Source: Nocardia colli (GTDB lineage: Bacteria; Actinomycetota; Actinomycetes; Mycobacteriales; Mycobacteriaceae). From it: a stretch of 64,000 bases of DNA. This document shows, piece after piece, positions 18,398-26,170 of the stretch; the stretch's first letter is position 1; every line of letters starts with the position of its first letter. A program made the translations under genes and the position numbers. The stretch spans positions 1 to 64,000 of the forward strand of contig NZ_VXLC01000026.1 in assembly GCF_008704205.1 (NCBI RefSeq), read 5' to 3'. The notes under the pieces are model-generated. The model made no database searches and was not told the origin of the DNA. It worked only from the letters and a program-made list of their open reading frames with translations.

Positions 18398-19410
18398 ACG
18401 AGCAGAACCGAGTGACGGTTGTCGAGGGGTTCGTTCCGGTGATCGATCTGTCGACCAGAGACAGCGATTCGGGGCGGCGGAGTATTGCCGAGGCGATCGG
18501 TGCTGCCTGTATGGGTTCGGGGTTCTTCACCGTCGTCGGGCATCGGGTGCCGGCGGAGCTCATCGAGCGGATGTGTGTGACGAATCGGGAGTTCTTTGCG
18601 CTGCCCGATGCGGTGAAAGACGTTGTCGCGCATCGCCCTGGGGTGTCGGGGTTCCGGCGGATGGCGGGATCCACGGCGCACAGTCTGGACAAGCGGACGC
18701 CGCCGGATCTGTGCGAGGTCTTTTCGGCCCATGTGACCGGGGATCTGAGTGAACAGGAGCGCGCGGGCCTCGGAAATCATTGGGCCTCATGGAAGTTGGC
18801 CAACATTTGGCCGGATACTCCGGCGGACTTCGCGGAAACCTGGCGCGAATACATGGCGGCGCTGACGCGGTTGGCCGGTGATCTCATGCGACTGTTCGCG
18901 CTGGCGTTGGAGCTCGACGAGAACTTCTTCGACGGCGTCTTCGACCGCCATGTGTCTTCGGTCGCTGTCAACTATTACTTCCCGCAGCGCGAGGCGCCGC
19001 TCCCCGGCCAACTGCGTCGCGGCGAGCACACCGATTGGGGCAGCCTGACCATCCTTTACCAGGACACCGACATCGGCGGGCTCCAGGTGCGCCACGGAAC
19101 CGGCGAATGGCGGGACATCCCCACCATTCCCGGCGGATTCATCGTCAATATCGGCGACCTGATGTCCCTGTGGACCGCCGGCCGATGGGTGTCGACCATG
19201 CACCGAGTCATCAACCCCGAACGCGGCAACAACTCCTCGCGCCTATCGATCCCGTTCTTCTACCTCCCCAACCACGACACCCCCATCGACCCGATCGGCT
19301 CCTTCACCGACGGCGACGCGCAACAGCACTACGGCGCGACCACCGCCGGCGAATGGATCTCCCGGAAGATGCAAAAAACCTTCGCCGCCGACCCGCAGGA
19401 CTATCGGTAG
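18394..19410 (+). CDS. Isopenicillin N synthase-like Fe(II)/2-oxoglutarate dioxygenase
   Basis: 338 aa from TTG at 18394 (AGGA 9 bp upstream), or 332 aa from the in-frame GTG at 18412. N-terminal DIOX_N part (VPVIDLSTRDSD, GFFTVVGHRVP) and C-terminal double-stranded beta-helix oxygenase domain. Visible metal and cosubstrate ligands: HTDWG (His and Asp), then MHRVINPE (His) and the RLSIPFF motif whose Arg and Ser bind the 2-oxoglutarate carboxylate. Such enzymes hydroxylate, desaturate or cyclise small molecules or carrier-bound amino acids. It lies divergently from the small secreted gene and ends 4 bp before the convergent siderophore-binding protein gene. A tailoring role for the NRPS product is possible but rests only on proximity. 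Confidence 0.88.
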   Translation: MNEQNRVTVVEGFVPVIDLSTRDSDSGRRSIAEAIGAACMGSGFFTVVGHRVPAELIERMCVTNREFFALPDAVKDVVAHRPGVSGFRRMAGSTAHSLDKRTPPDLCEVFSAHVTGDLSEQERAGLGNHWASWKLANIWPDTPADFAETWREYMAALTRLAGDLMRLFALALELDENFFDGVFDRHVSSVAVNYYFPQREAPLPGQLRRGEHTDWGSLTILYQDTDIGGLQVRHGTGEWRDIPTIPGGFIVNIGDLMSLWTAGRWVSTMHRVINPERGNNSSRLSIPFFYLPNHDTPIDPIGSFTDGDAQQHYGATTAGEWISRKMQKTFAADPQDYR

Positions 19411-19414
19411 GTGC

Positions 19415-20434
19415 TCAGGCGAGGAACTTGCCGAGGTCGTCGAGGACGCGCATGGCGCCGATGGGGCCGAGGCCGAGGAACCAGACTTCGTCGTCTACCG
19501 CGATGGCGTGGCCGGCTTTGACCGCGCTGGTGTTGCGCCAGATCGGGCCGGAGGTTACGGCTTTCTGGTCCGGGGAGACGTCGGCGCCGTAGCTGGAGTA
19601 GAAGATCCAGTCGGCGGCGGCCTGATCGATGTTTTCCTTCGAGACCTCGACCGCTAGTTCGTTGACGTTCTGATTCGCGGGTCTGGGCAGGCCGACGTCG
19701 GCGAGGATGACGCCGATGAAGGATTTGTTGGCGTAGAGGCGGATGTTGCCGCTCATGAAGCGGACGAGCGAAATCGTCGGTGCGGCAGGCAGTTTGGCCT
19801 TCACCTGATTCGCCTTGGTCTGGTAGTCGTTGAGCAGCTTGGTGGCCTGCTCTTCCGCGCCGAGGGCGGCGCCGACCAGCAGGAAGTTCTCTTTCCACGG
19901 GAAGCCGGGCCGGATGGAGAGCACGGTCGGCGCGATGGCGGACAGCTGCGGGTACAGGTCGTTGACGCGTAACTTGCTGCCCAGTATCAGGTCCGGCTTC
20001 AGCGCGGCGATCTTCTCGAGGTCGAGGGTGTTGGTCGGACCGACCGTGGCGATGTTCTGCACCCGGTCGGCCAGATACGACGGCACACCCTGCTGACCGG
20101 CGGTGGTGGCCATGCCGACGGGCGTAACCCCGAGTGCGAGAACGTCGTCCAGTTCGCCGGAGTCGAGAACGACCACCCGCGTGGGCTTCTTCTCGATGCG
20201 CGTCTGCCCCATCGCCTGGGTGACCGTGCGCGGGAACACCCCGGGCCCGACGTCGGCCTTGAGCTTGGCGGTCTCGGTGTCGGCGGTGCCGAACATCGCG
20301 CCGCCGGTGGCGACATTCTTGTCGCCGTGACCGGTGTCGCCCGCGCTCGCGGGGGTGGTGGCGGGGTCGGACCCGCATGCGGTGAGCAGTGCGACGGCCG
20401 CAACGGCGACCACCGCCTTCGTCCATCGGACCAT
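19415..20434 (-). CDS. Fe-siderophore ABC transporter substrate-binding lipoprotein
   Basis: 339 aa. Lipoprotein signal with lipobox LLTAC (Cys20). The body is a class III periplasmic-binding fold typical of FecB/FepB: TRVVVLDSGELDDVLALGVTPVG, then LEKIAALKPDLILGS, a long helix with AALGAEEQATKLLNDY, and a C-terminal lobe ending LDDLGKFLA. It should capture a ferric siderophore at the outer face of the membrane and hand it to the two permeases encoded upstream in the same operon. It is the last gene of the four, 15 bp after the ATPase gene. The ligand cannot be deduced; the neighbouring lipopeptide NRPS product is one possibility. Confidence 0.93.
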   Translation of the reverse strand: MVRWTKAVVAVAAVALLTACGSDPATTPASAGDTGHGDKNVATGGAMFGTADTETAKLKADVGPGVFPRTVTQAMGQTRIEKKPTRVVVLDSGELDDVLALGVTPVGMATTAGQQGVPSYLADRVQNIATVGPTNTLDLEKIAALKPDLILGSKLRVNDLYPQLSAIAPTVLSIRPGFPWKENFLLVGAALGAEEQATKLLNDYQTKANQVKAKLPAAPTISLVRFMSGNIRLYANKSFIGVILADVGLPRPANQNVNELAVEVSKENIDQAAADWIFYSSYGADVSPDQKAVTSGPIWRNTSAVKAGHAIAVDDEVWFLGLGPIGAMRVLDDLGKFLA

Positions 20435-20449
20435 TGTGTGATTCCTTTC

Positions 20450-21289
20450 CTAGGACCGGGTGGCGGGCTCGGCGGCCCGGCCGGTGCGATGTCGTCCGAT
20501 CGGAACGACCATCGGGGTGCCGGACACGGGGTCCGGGATGATCTGAGAGGGCAGGCCGAAGACGTCCTCGACCAATTCCGCGGTGAGGATGTCCGCGGGT
20601 GCGCCCTCGCGGGCGATGTCGCCGCTCTTCATGGCGATGAGGTGATCGCCGTAGCGGGCGGCCAGGTTGAGGTCGTGCATCACGATCACCACCGTGGTGC
20701 CGTCGACCTTGTTGAGGTCGGCGAGCAGGTCGAGCACCTCTACCTGATGGGCGATGTCGAGGAAGGTGGTCGGCTCGTCGAGCAGCATGATCGGGGTGCG
20801 CTGGGCCAGCGCCATGGCGATCCACACCCGCTGGCGCTGGCCGCCGGAGAGTTCGTCGACCGAGCGCGACGCGAGTTCGACGGTGTCGGTGACTTGCAGT
20901 GCGCGCGCCACGGCGGCGTCGTCCTCGGGGGTCCATCGGCGGAACATGCCCTGATGCGGATAGCGACCGCGTCCGACCAGGTCCGCGACCGTGATGCCCT
21001 CGGGCGCGACCGGGGACTGCGGCAGCAGGCCGAGCACCCGCGCGACGTCCTTGCTGCGCAACGCGGAGATCTGCTCGTCGCCCAGATAGACCGAGCCCTG
21101 GGTGGGTGCGAGCAACCGGGCCAATCCGCGCAGCAGGGTCGATTTCCCGCACGCGTTGGTGCCGACGATCATCGTCACCTTGCCCTCGGGGATGCGCACG
21201 GTGAGGTCGTTCACGATCGTCACCGGTCCATAGCCGAGCCGCAGGTTCTCGGTGCGCAGAGTTGGTGTCACGCTTTTCCTTTCAGACAC
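20450..21289 (-). CDS. Fe-siderophore ABC transporter ATPase
   Basis: 279 aa ABC ATPase of the FepC/FecE type that powers siderophore import. Walker A is GTNACGKST, with Thr-Asn-Ala-Cys inside the loop; the essential Gly, Lys and Ser are present. Q-loop LLPQSPVAPEG, signature ELSGGQRQRVWIAMALAQ, Walker B IMLLDEPTTFLD, and the switch histidine in VIVMHDLNLAARY. Starts 12 bp after the permease stop (ATG at 21289) and ends 15 bp before the binding-protein gene. The length is normal for the family. Confidence 0.95.
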   Translation of the reverse strand: MSERKSVTPTLRTENLRLGYGPVTIVNDLTVRIPEGKVTMIVGTNACGKSTLLRGLARLLAPTQGSVYLGDEQISALRSKDVARVLGLLPQSPVAPEGITVADLVGRGRYPHQGMFRRWTPEDDAAVARALQVTDTVELASRSVDELSGGQRQRVWIAMALAQRTPIMLLDEPTTFLDIAHQVEVLDLLADLNKVDGTTVVIVMHDLNLAARYGDHLIAMKSGDIAREGAPADILTAELVEDVFGLPSQIIPDPVSGTPMVVPIGRHRTGRAAEPATRS

Positions 21290-21301
21290 GCACGGCCCCT
21301 T

Positions 21302-22342
21302 TCAGACTCGCCCGGCACGGTTGGCGGCGGCGAGCAGCCACAGCAGATACGGCGCGCCGACCGCGCCGGTCACCACGCCGACCGGCAGTGTGGTGCCGAG
21401 CAGATGCTGTGCGACGAAGTCGGCGGTCAGCGTGACCAGCGCTCCGGTGAGCGCGGCGGGCACCAGGGCGGTGCGGCCGCCGCCGGTCAGCCGGGTGGCG
21501 ATCGGGTTCGCGACGAACGCGACGAACGCGATGGGACCGGCCACCGCGGTCGCGAAAGCCACACTGGCGGTGGCGATCAGCAGCAACAGCAGCCGCGAGT
21601 ACTCCACCCGCAGGCCGAGGCCGGCCGCGACGTCGTCACCGAGCTGCAGTCCGTTGAGCGCGGGGGCGAGCAGCGCGACGGCGGGCACCAGCACCGCGAG
21701 CGCGATCGCCAGCGGGATCACGTGGTGCCAGCTCCGGCCGTTGAGGTTGCCGATCATCCAGACCAGCGCCTGCTGGGCGAGGGCGACGTCGGCCCAGGTC
21801 ATGAGGTAGGAGACGACGCTGGTCAGTACCGCGCCGACGCCGACGCCGACCAGCACGAGCCGAAAACCGTTCACCCCGCCGCGGTGCGCGAGGCCGTAGA
21901 TCACCGCACCCGTGCCGACCGCGCCGGCGAACGCGGCCAGCGACAACGCCGTGCCGGACAGCCCGAAGACGACCAGTGCGGCGACCGCGGCCGCGCTCGC
22001 GCCCTGGGAAACCCCGATCACATCCGGACTGGCCAACGGGTTTCGGAGCAATCGCTGAAACACCGTGCCGCCGATGCCGAACGCGATGCCGACCAGCGTG
22101 GCCGCGACCGCGCGCGGCAACCGCAGCTGCCTGATCACGAACGCGCCCTGCCCGGTGCCGTCGCCGAACAGGATGCCCGGAATGTCTTGCAGCGGAACCG
22201 AATATGAGCCGACGGTGAGCGTCAGCGCGAAGACCAGCAGCAGCGTCAGGAACAACGCGAGCGTCACCATCCGGGCGCGCGTCGCGCCACTGCGCCGGGC
22301 GCGGGCGATGGCGGCCAGCGCGGCCGCGTCGACGGTATTCAC
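21302..22342 (-). CDS. Fe-siderophore ABC transporter permease, FecCD family (second)
   Basis: 346 aa from GTG at 22342, whose first bases overlap the stop of the upstream permease (GTGA). Polytopic membrane protein with the FecCD family pattern: LRLPRAVAATLVGIAFGIGGTVFQ, the NPLASPDVIGVSQGA motif that contacts the ATPase, and C-terminal GPIAFVAFVANPIATRLTGG. About nine to ten membrane segments. It pairs with the permease encoded just before it to form a heterodimeric channel. The longer open frame reaching 22603 is not used: it runs inside the upstream permease gene and has no homology. Confidence 0.94.
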   Translation of the reverse strand: MNTVDAAALAAIARARRSGATRARMVTLALFLTLLLVFALTLTVGSYSVPLQDIPGILFGDGTGQGAFVIRQLRLPRAVAATLVGIAFGIGGTVFQRLLRNPLASPDVIGVSQGASAAAVAALVVFGLSGTALSLAAFAGAVGTGAVIYGLAHRGGVNGFRLVLVGVGVGAVLTSVVSYLMTWADVALAQQALVWMIGNLNGRSWHHVIPLAIALAVLVPAVALLAPALNGLQLGDDVAAGLGLRVEYSRLLLLLIATASVAFATAVAGPIAFVAFVANPIATRLTGGGRTALVPAALTGALVTLTADFVAQHLLGTTLPVGVVTGAVGAPYLLWLLAAANRAGRV

Positions 22343-23355
22343 GCCGCCACCAGCTTGCGGCGGCGCACGAGCACGACGAGCAGCGGCCCGCCGATGACGG
22401 CGGTCACGACGCCGACCTGCACCTCGGCGGGCCGGGCGATGACGCGGCCGACCACGTCCGCGACCAGCAACAGGATCGAGGCCAGCACCGCGGCGTACGG
22501 CAGCAGCCAGCGGTGATCGGGGCCGGTGATCAGCCGGGCCGCGTGCGGGATCATCAGGCCGACGAAGGCGATGGGTCCGGCGATGGCCGTGGCCGCGCCG
22601 CACAGGATGACCACCGCGAGCGCGGCGACACCGCGGGCGAGCGGCACGTTCTGGCCCAGCGCGCGGGCCACGTCCGGGCCGAGCGCCAGCGCGTTCAACA
22701 TGCGCGCCGACAGCATCGCGAGCAGGACGCCGACCGCGAGGAACGGCAGCGCCTGCCCGACGGTCGGCAGGTCGCGCTCGGCGAGCGAGCCCACCTGCCA
22801 GAACCGATATTGATCGAAAGTGGTGGTGTCGGTGAGCAACAGTCCGCTGGTCACCGACTGCAACGCGGCGGTCACCGCGGCGCCGGCGAGCGCGAGCTTC
22901 ATCGGGGTGGCGCCGTCGCGGCCGAGCGAGCTGACCAGGTACACAACGCCGCCCGCGACCGCGGCGCCGGCGAAGCCGAACCAGACGTAGCCGGTTACCG
23001 AGCTCAGGCCGAGCACGCTGATCCCGAGCACGACGAACAGCGCCGCACCCGCGTTGACCCCGAGTAGCCCGGGATCGGCGAGCGGGTTTCGCGTCGCTCC
23101 TTGGATGATCGATCCAGCCAGGCCCAGCGCGGTGCCGACCAGGATTCCGATCACGGTGCGCGGCAACCGCAGATCGCGCACCACGGCGTGGTCGACGTCG
23201 GCGGGGTTGTAGTGGAGCAACGCGTCGAGCACGGTGGTGAACGTCAACGCGCGTGAGCCGATGGCGATGCTCAGCAGCACGGTGAACGCGAGTAGCGCTA
23301 GTAGCAGCGCCAGCCCCAGTGCGAGCGGGAGCGTCCTGGTGCGGGCGCGATCCAT
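22339..23355 (-). CDS. Fe-siderophore ABC transporter permease, FecCD family (first)
   Basis: 338 aa, first gene of the iron-uptake operon. FecCD family features: LRLPRTVIGILVGTALGLAG, NPLADPGLLGVNAGA (the ATPase-coupling motif), GPIAFVGLMIPHAARLITGPDHRWLLP and GGPLLVVLVRRRKL at the end. Multiple hydrophobic segments through the whole length. The ATG at 23355 lies about 30 bp from an IdeR-type iron box, so transcription of the operon should be repressed when iron is plentiful. Confidence 0.95.
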   Translation of the reverse strand: MDRARTRTLPLALGLALLLALLAFTVLLSIAIGSRALTFTTVLDALLHYNPADVDHAVVRDLRLPRTVIGILVGTALGLAGSIIQGATRNPLADPGLLGVNAGAALFVVLGISVLGLSSVTGYVWFGFAGAAVAGGVVYLVSSLGRDGATPMKLALAGAAVTAALQSVTSGLLLTDTTTFDQYRFWQVGSLAERDLPTVGQALPFLAVGVLLAMLSARMLNALALGPDVARALGQNVPLARGVAALAVVILCGAATAIAGPIAFVGLMIPHAARLITGPDHRWLLPYAAVLASILLLVADVVGRVIARPAEVQVGVVTAVIGGPLLVVLVRRRKLVAA

Positions 23356-23384
23356 GTGTGTCGGTTACCTTCGATTGCAGACTA

Positions 23385-23403
23385 TACGGTTTGCCTACCC
23401 TAA
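23385..23403 (-). promoter_or_regulatory. IdeR/DmdR-type iron box upstream of the siderophore importer
   Basis: On the minus strand the site reads TTAGGGTAGGCAAACCGTA. It matches 15 of 19 positions of the actinobacterial iron box TTAGGTTAGGCTAACCTAA (consensus recalled from memory). It lies 30-48 bp upstream of the first permease start, the expected place for a repressor site over the promoter. Confidence 0.8.
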
Positions 23404-23767
23404 TTCATGAGTGGTGGGACGTTTAAGCCGCCGGTGGGCAGTGTGCTGTCAGCTCGCGCTCAGCGCGGCGATCGCGTCCACTTCTGCTGGAGCGACGCTT
23501 ATGGAATCCACGCCGTCTGGTGCGACGCTGACCCACCGGGTCGGCGGCTTCGGATCAGGTCTACTCGTCGGCAGTCGATAAGACCTGCGGCCGACCCCGC
23601 GAAGCGGGAGCATTCGCATCACCGCGGACACCGAAGGCGACCACTACTTATCCGACTCGGTCCACCCGTGAATGCAAGGAGTGCTGCGCGTGCTGTAGTC
23701 GTCCTAGTTTGCGCCAGAAGCCTTTTCGCGCCAAGCTGTGGGGGTCGTCATTGTGGGATGGCGGCGA
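23404..23767. other. Divergent intergenic region
   Basis: About 360 bp between the iron box and the next rightward gene. It should hold the promoter of the small exported protein gene. Open frames crossing it on both strands lack ribosome sites and protein-like composition. I see no second iron box and no clear hairpin. Confidence 0.5.
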
Positions 23768-24256
23768 ATGGGGGTACCGGTGCGGGCTATGAGGTTGATT
23801 CAGGCTGTGGCGATCGCTGTGGTGGCGCTGATGTTCTCTGCGCTGCCTGGCTTTTCGGGGACCGCGGCAGCGGACACCGTGCGGGCGAAGCAGGTCGCCG
23901 GCGACTACGCCATCGTGAATGCGACGCTCGACTATCGCGACTTCGATGGATGGCTGAACAGGATCAAGGCCGACGCCTCGCCAGAGCTGGCGCGCCGCTT
24001 CGACGCTCAGGCGCCGGAGCTGAAGAAGGTCTTCATCCCGGCCAAGTGGGTGTCGACGGCAACGTTGATCGATGCCGGGATCCGAGCCGGGCACGACGGC
24101 ATCTATCAAGTCGAGGTGCTTCTCGACGTCAAGACCATCACCACTATGGAACCGGCAGGAATGCGTTCGGCGATCACTTATTTCATCACGGTGGATGAGC
24201 ACGCTGGATGGAAGATCACCGACATAAGCGGTGCAGACGACCGTCAACAGATGTGA
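23768..24256 (+). CDS. Small exported or membrane-anchored protein, possible NTF2-like domain
   Basis: 162 aa from ATG at 23768; alternatives are GTG 23738 and ATG 23789. After a short basic start, RAMRLIQAVAIAVVALMFSALPG is a signal peptide or membrane anchor, with possible cleavage at TAAADT. The remaining part of about 125 residues has an alpha+beta pattern (DFDGWLNRIKADASPELARRFD, then IYQVEVLLDVKTIT, AITYFITVDEHAGWKITDIS). This resembles the C-terminal domain of Mce-associated or conjugal-transfer TcpC-like proteins, but I cannot assign it. The next gene begins about 16 bp after its stop, suggesting co-transcription. Confidence 0.7.
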   Translation: MGVPVRAMRLIQAVAIAVVALMFSALPGFSGTAAADTVRAKQVAGDYAIVNATLDYRDFDGWLNRIKADASPELARRFDAQAPELKKVFIPAKWVSTATLIDAGIRAGHDGIYQVEVLLDVKTITTMEPAGMRSAITYFITVDEHAGWKITDISGADDRQQM

Positions 24257-24272
24257 CGCAGCGTATTTCGTG

Positions 24273-25346
24273 ATGAGTGAGGCATTGGTGTTCGATGCGG
24301 CGGTCGAGGTGGGAATCGCGGCGTTCTGTGCCGGGGACGAGCCGCCGAGTGACGATGAGGTATGGGATCGGCTGATCGAGACCGGTGTCGCGCCCTGGCT
24401 GGCCGAACGGCTGCTGATCTTGCTGCCGATGGCCTATGGACGGCGGTGGGTGTCGGACATCGCATACTCGGACGTGCTGGCGGCTCCCGGCGGCCGGGTG
24501 AACCTCTCGGAGGAACCGGTGTTCGTGGCCGCGGTGCGCCGCGCGCAACAAGGCGACCGCCACGAGTTCGACCGGATCGCACCGCGCAGCAGCGAGTTCA
24601 AAGTGATCAACGACGCCCTGCGCGCCGGTGGGAAACTGCCGGACCTGATCCTGGGCGAGACCCAACTGGTCAACGACTGGGAGCCGATTGAACCGGGGGA
24701 CGGCGGCGTGCCCTCGCCGCGAGTCCTGTTCGAGCACTGCCTGCGGGAGCACGGCGTTGCGTTCGATGGTGCGGTCAGGTTCGATGCGCGGCTCTTGGTT
24801 CACCCATCACCGGTGGGTGTGGTGATAGCGCAGGTCGAGTTCGCGGTGGCGCACCCTGCGGCAGCCGGGTCGGCGCTCGTCGAGAGCGCCACTGGGCTCG
24901 GGACCACCTGGGGCGTGGCGATCGGCCAGGCGGTCAACACGTTCATGCTCGGTGCGCTGCACCCGATCGTGGCCGGCCTGCTCCGCCCCGGCAGTGCCGA
25001 CGATCATGTCCAGCGGGAGCGTTACGAGCACCCGGACGGCGTGTTCGATGTGGTACTCGGACCCCAGATCAATATGTTCACCGACCGCCCCGTACCGCCG
25101 GTCACGCCGCTGTTCGAAAAGCTGTTGAACGCCCTCCGCGGAGTGCCGCTGACCCGAAAGGTGCACGGGCTACGACTGTTCATCGCCTATCGAGACGGCG
25201 AGCTGGCCACCAACGAGATACTGCTGGACTACGAGCAATGGCCTGGCGGCAATGCGGTAGTCGCCGACAGCCAGGCACCACTGCGCGACGGCTACGTCGC
25301 GATCCGAATCTTCAGCCTGCTCGTACCTGTCGACGCACCGGCCTGA
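24273..25346 (+). CDS. Conserved hypothetical protein, cytoplasmic
   Basis: 357 aa if it starts at ATG 24273 (MSEALVFDAAVEVG), chosen because it leaves the upstream gene free; an in-frame ATG at 24231 would overlap that gene by 26 bp. No signal peptide or membrane span. The N-terminal part (to about 130) carries DEVWDRLIETGVAPWLAERLLILLPMAY and looks helical. The C-terminal part has alternating strands around GVVIAQVEFAVAHPA, GVFDVVLGPQINMF and LRLFIAYRDGELATNEILLDYEQWPGG. I do not recognise a family and no catalytic motif stands out. It ends convergent to the lipoprotein gene. Confidence 0.75.
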   Translation: MSEALVFDAAVEVGIAAFCAGDEPPSDDEVWDRLIETGVAPWLAERLLILLPMAYGRRWVSDIAYSDVLAAPGGRVNLSEEPVFVAAVRRAQQGDRHEFDRIAPRSSEFKVINDALRAGGKLPDLILGETQLVNDWEPIEPGDGGVPSPRVLFEHCLREHGVAFDGAVRFDARLLVHPSPVGVVIAQVEFAVAHPAAAGSALVESATGLGTTWGVAIGQAVNTFMLGALHPIVAGLLRPGSADDHVQRERYEHPDGVFDVVLGPQINMFTDRPVPPVTPLFEKLLNALRGVPLTRKVHGLRLFIAYRDGELATNEILLDYEQWPGGNAVVADSQAPLRDGYVAIRIFSLLVPVDAPA

Positions 25347-25448
25347 CCGTGGCTCGAGACGCCTAGGGCAGATACCAGGTGTAGGCGACGATCGGGCTAG
25401 TTGGCGTCCAATATGTTGTTGCTCATTGAGATCTACGGGCAAGCGGCG

Positions 25449-26054
25449 TCAATTCGGGTTCACGATCTTCCAGATCGCCTGCTCGGTGTCCTTGGGCGAG
25501 GTGCCGTCCCACGGGTGGTCTTGGAAGCTTTCGTCGGTCAGCAGCGTCCGGTACTTCGGCTTCGGCGCACCCTGGTTGGTGATGTCCAGCACGGCCGTCC
25601 GCGATCCGATCTCGGTGTGTTTGAGCAGACGCGCGATATCGGTGGCGGCCGGGCGCAGATCATCCGGACTCGTCGACCCTGACGCGTCGAGATCGACGGT
25701 CACCGAGACCAGGCCCGGCTTGTCCCGCATGTCGACCGTGTCCACCATGAAGAAGCAGGTCCCTGCCGGAAACCGCAGCTTCGCGATTTCCGCCGTCAAG
25801 AATTTCTCGTCCGCATTCTGAGACGGCGAAACCGGCCCGTTCCCGCATGCTGCGGCGCTGGTTGTCGTACTCGCCGAGGAGCTCGGCGCGGCAGTCGGTG
25901 TCACGAATTCGCCTGAACCACAGGCGGATAGCGCGAACACCACGGATGTGCCGACGGCGACGGCTGCGCTCCTCGAAGCCGAACAGAAGCGACCGGTTAC
26001 CCGCGATGCAGGCAGCGTCGAAATACCCCGAATCAACATCAACCCCCGTGTCAT
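25449..26054 (-). CDS. Lipoprotein of unknown function
   Basis: 201 aa from ATG at 26054 (an in-frame start at 26084 is also possible). A hydrophobic stretch SAAVAVGTSVVFALSAC ends in a lipobox (ALSAC, Cys45), followed by the Ser/Thr/Ala-rich linker typical of actinobacterial surface lipoproteins. The folded part contains ADEKFLTAEIAKLRFPAGTCFFMV and ends with AIWKIVNPN. The unusually long region before the lipobox suggests the true start could be an internal codon I cannot identify. It is downstream of, and in the same direction as, the ABC importer operon, with about 115 bp between them. No function can be named. Confidence 0.7.
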   Translation of the reverse strand: MTRGLMLIRGISTLPASRVTGRFCSASRSAAVAVGTSVVFALSACGSGEFVTPTAAPSSSASTTTSAAACGNGPVSPSQNADEKFLTAEIAKLRFPAGTCFFMVDTVDMRDKPGLVSVTVDLDASGSTSPDDLRPAATDIARLLKHTEIGSRTAVLDITNQGAPKPKYRTLLTDESFQDHPWDGTSPKDTEQAIWKIVNPN

Positions 26055-26170
26055 GTCAGTCGCCGTCGAGGCGGACGCGACCACCCTCTCTGGTGCCGTT
26101 CGGTTTTGTCAACTTCCACGGCGTGCAGGGAAAGCGCGAAAGCAGATGCGTACGACAACCGAATCCGAAT

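Noticed and set aside
20327..22207. 626-codon rightward open frame over the siderophore importer genes
   Set aside because: Composition is random (Gly/Arg/Asp/His-rich) and it covers three well-supported minus-strand transporter genes.
23407..24198. 263-codon rightward open frame upstream of the small exported protein
   Set aside because: It overlaps the better frame ending at 24256, which has a signal peptide and start options; the longer frame has no ribosome site or recognisable features.
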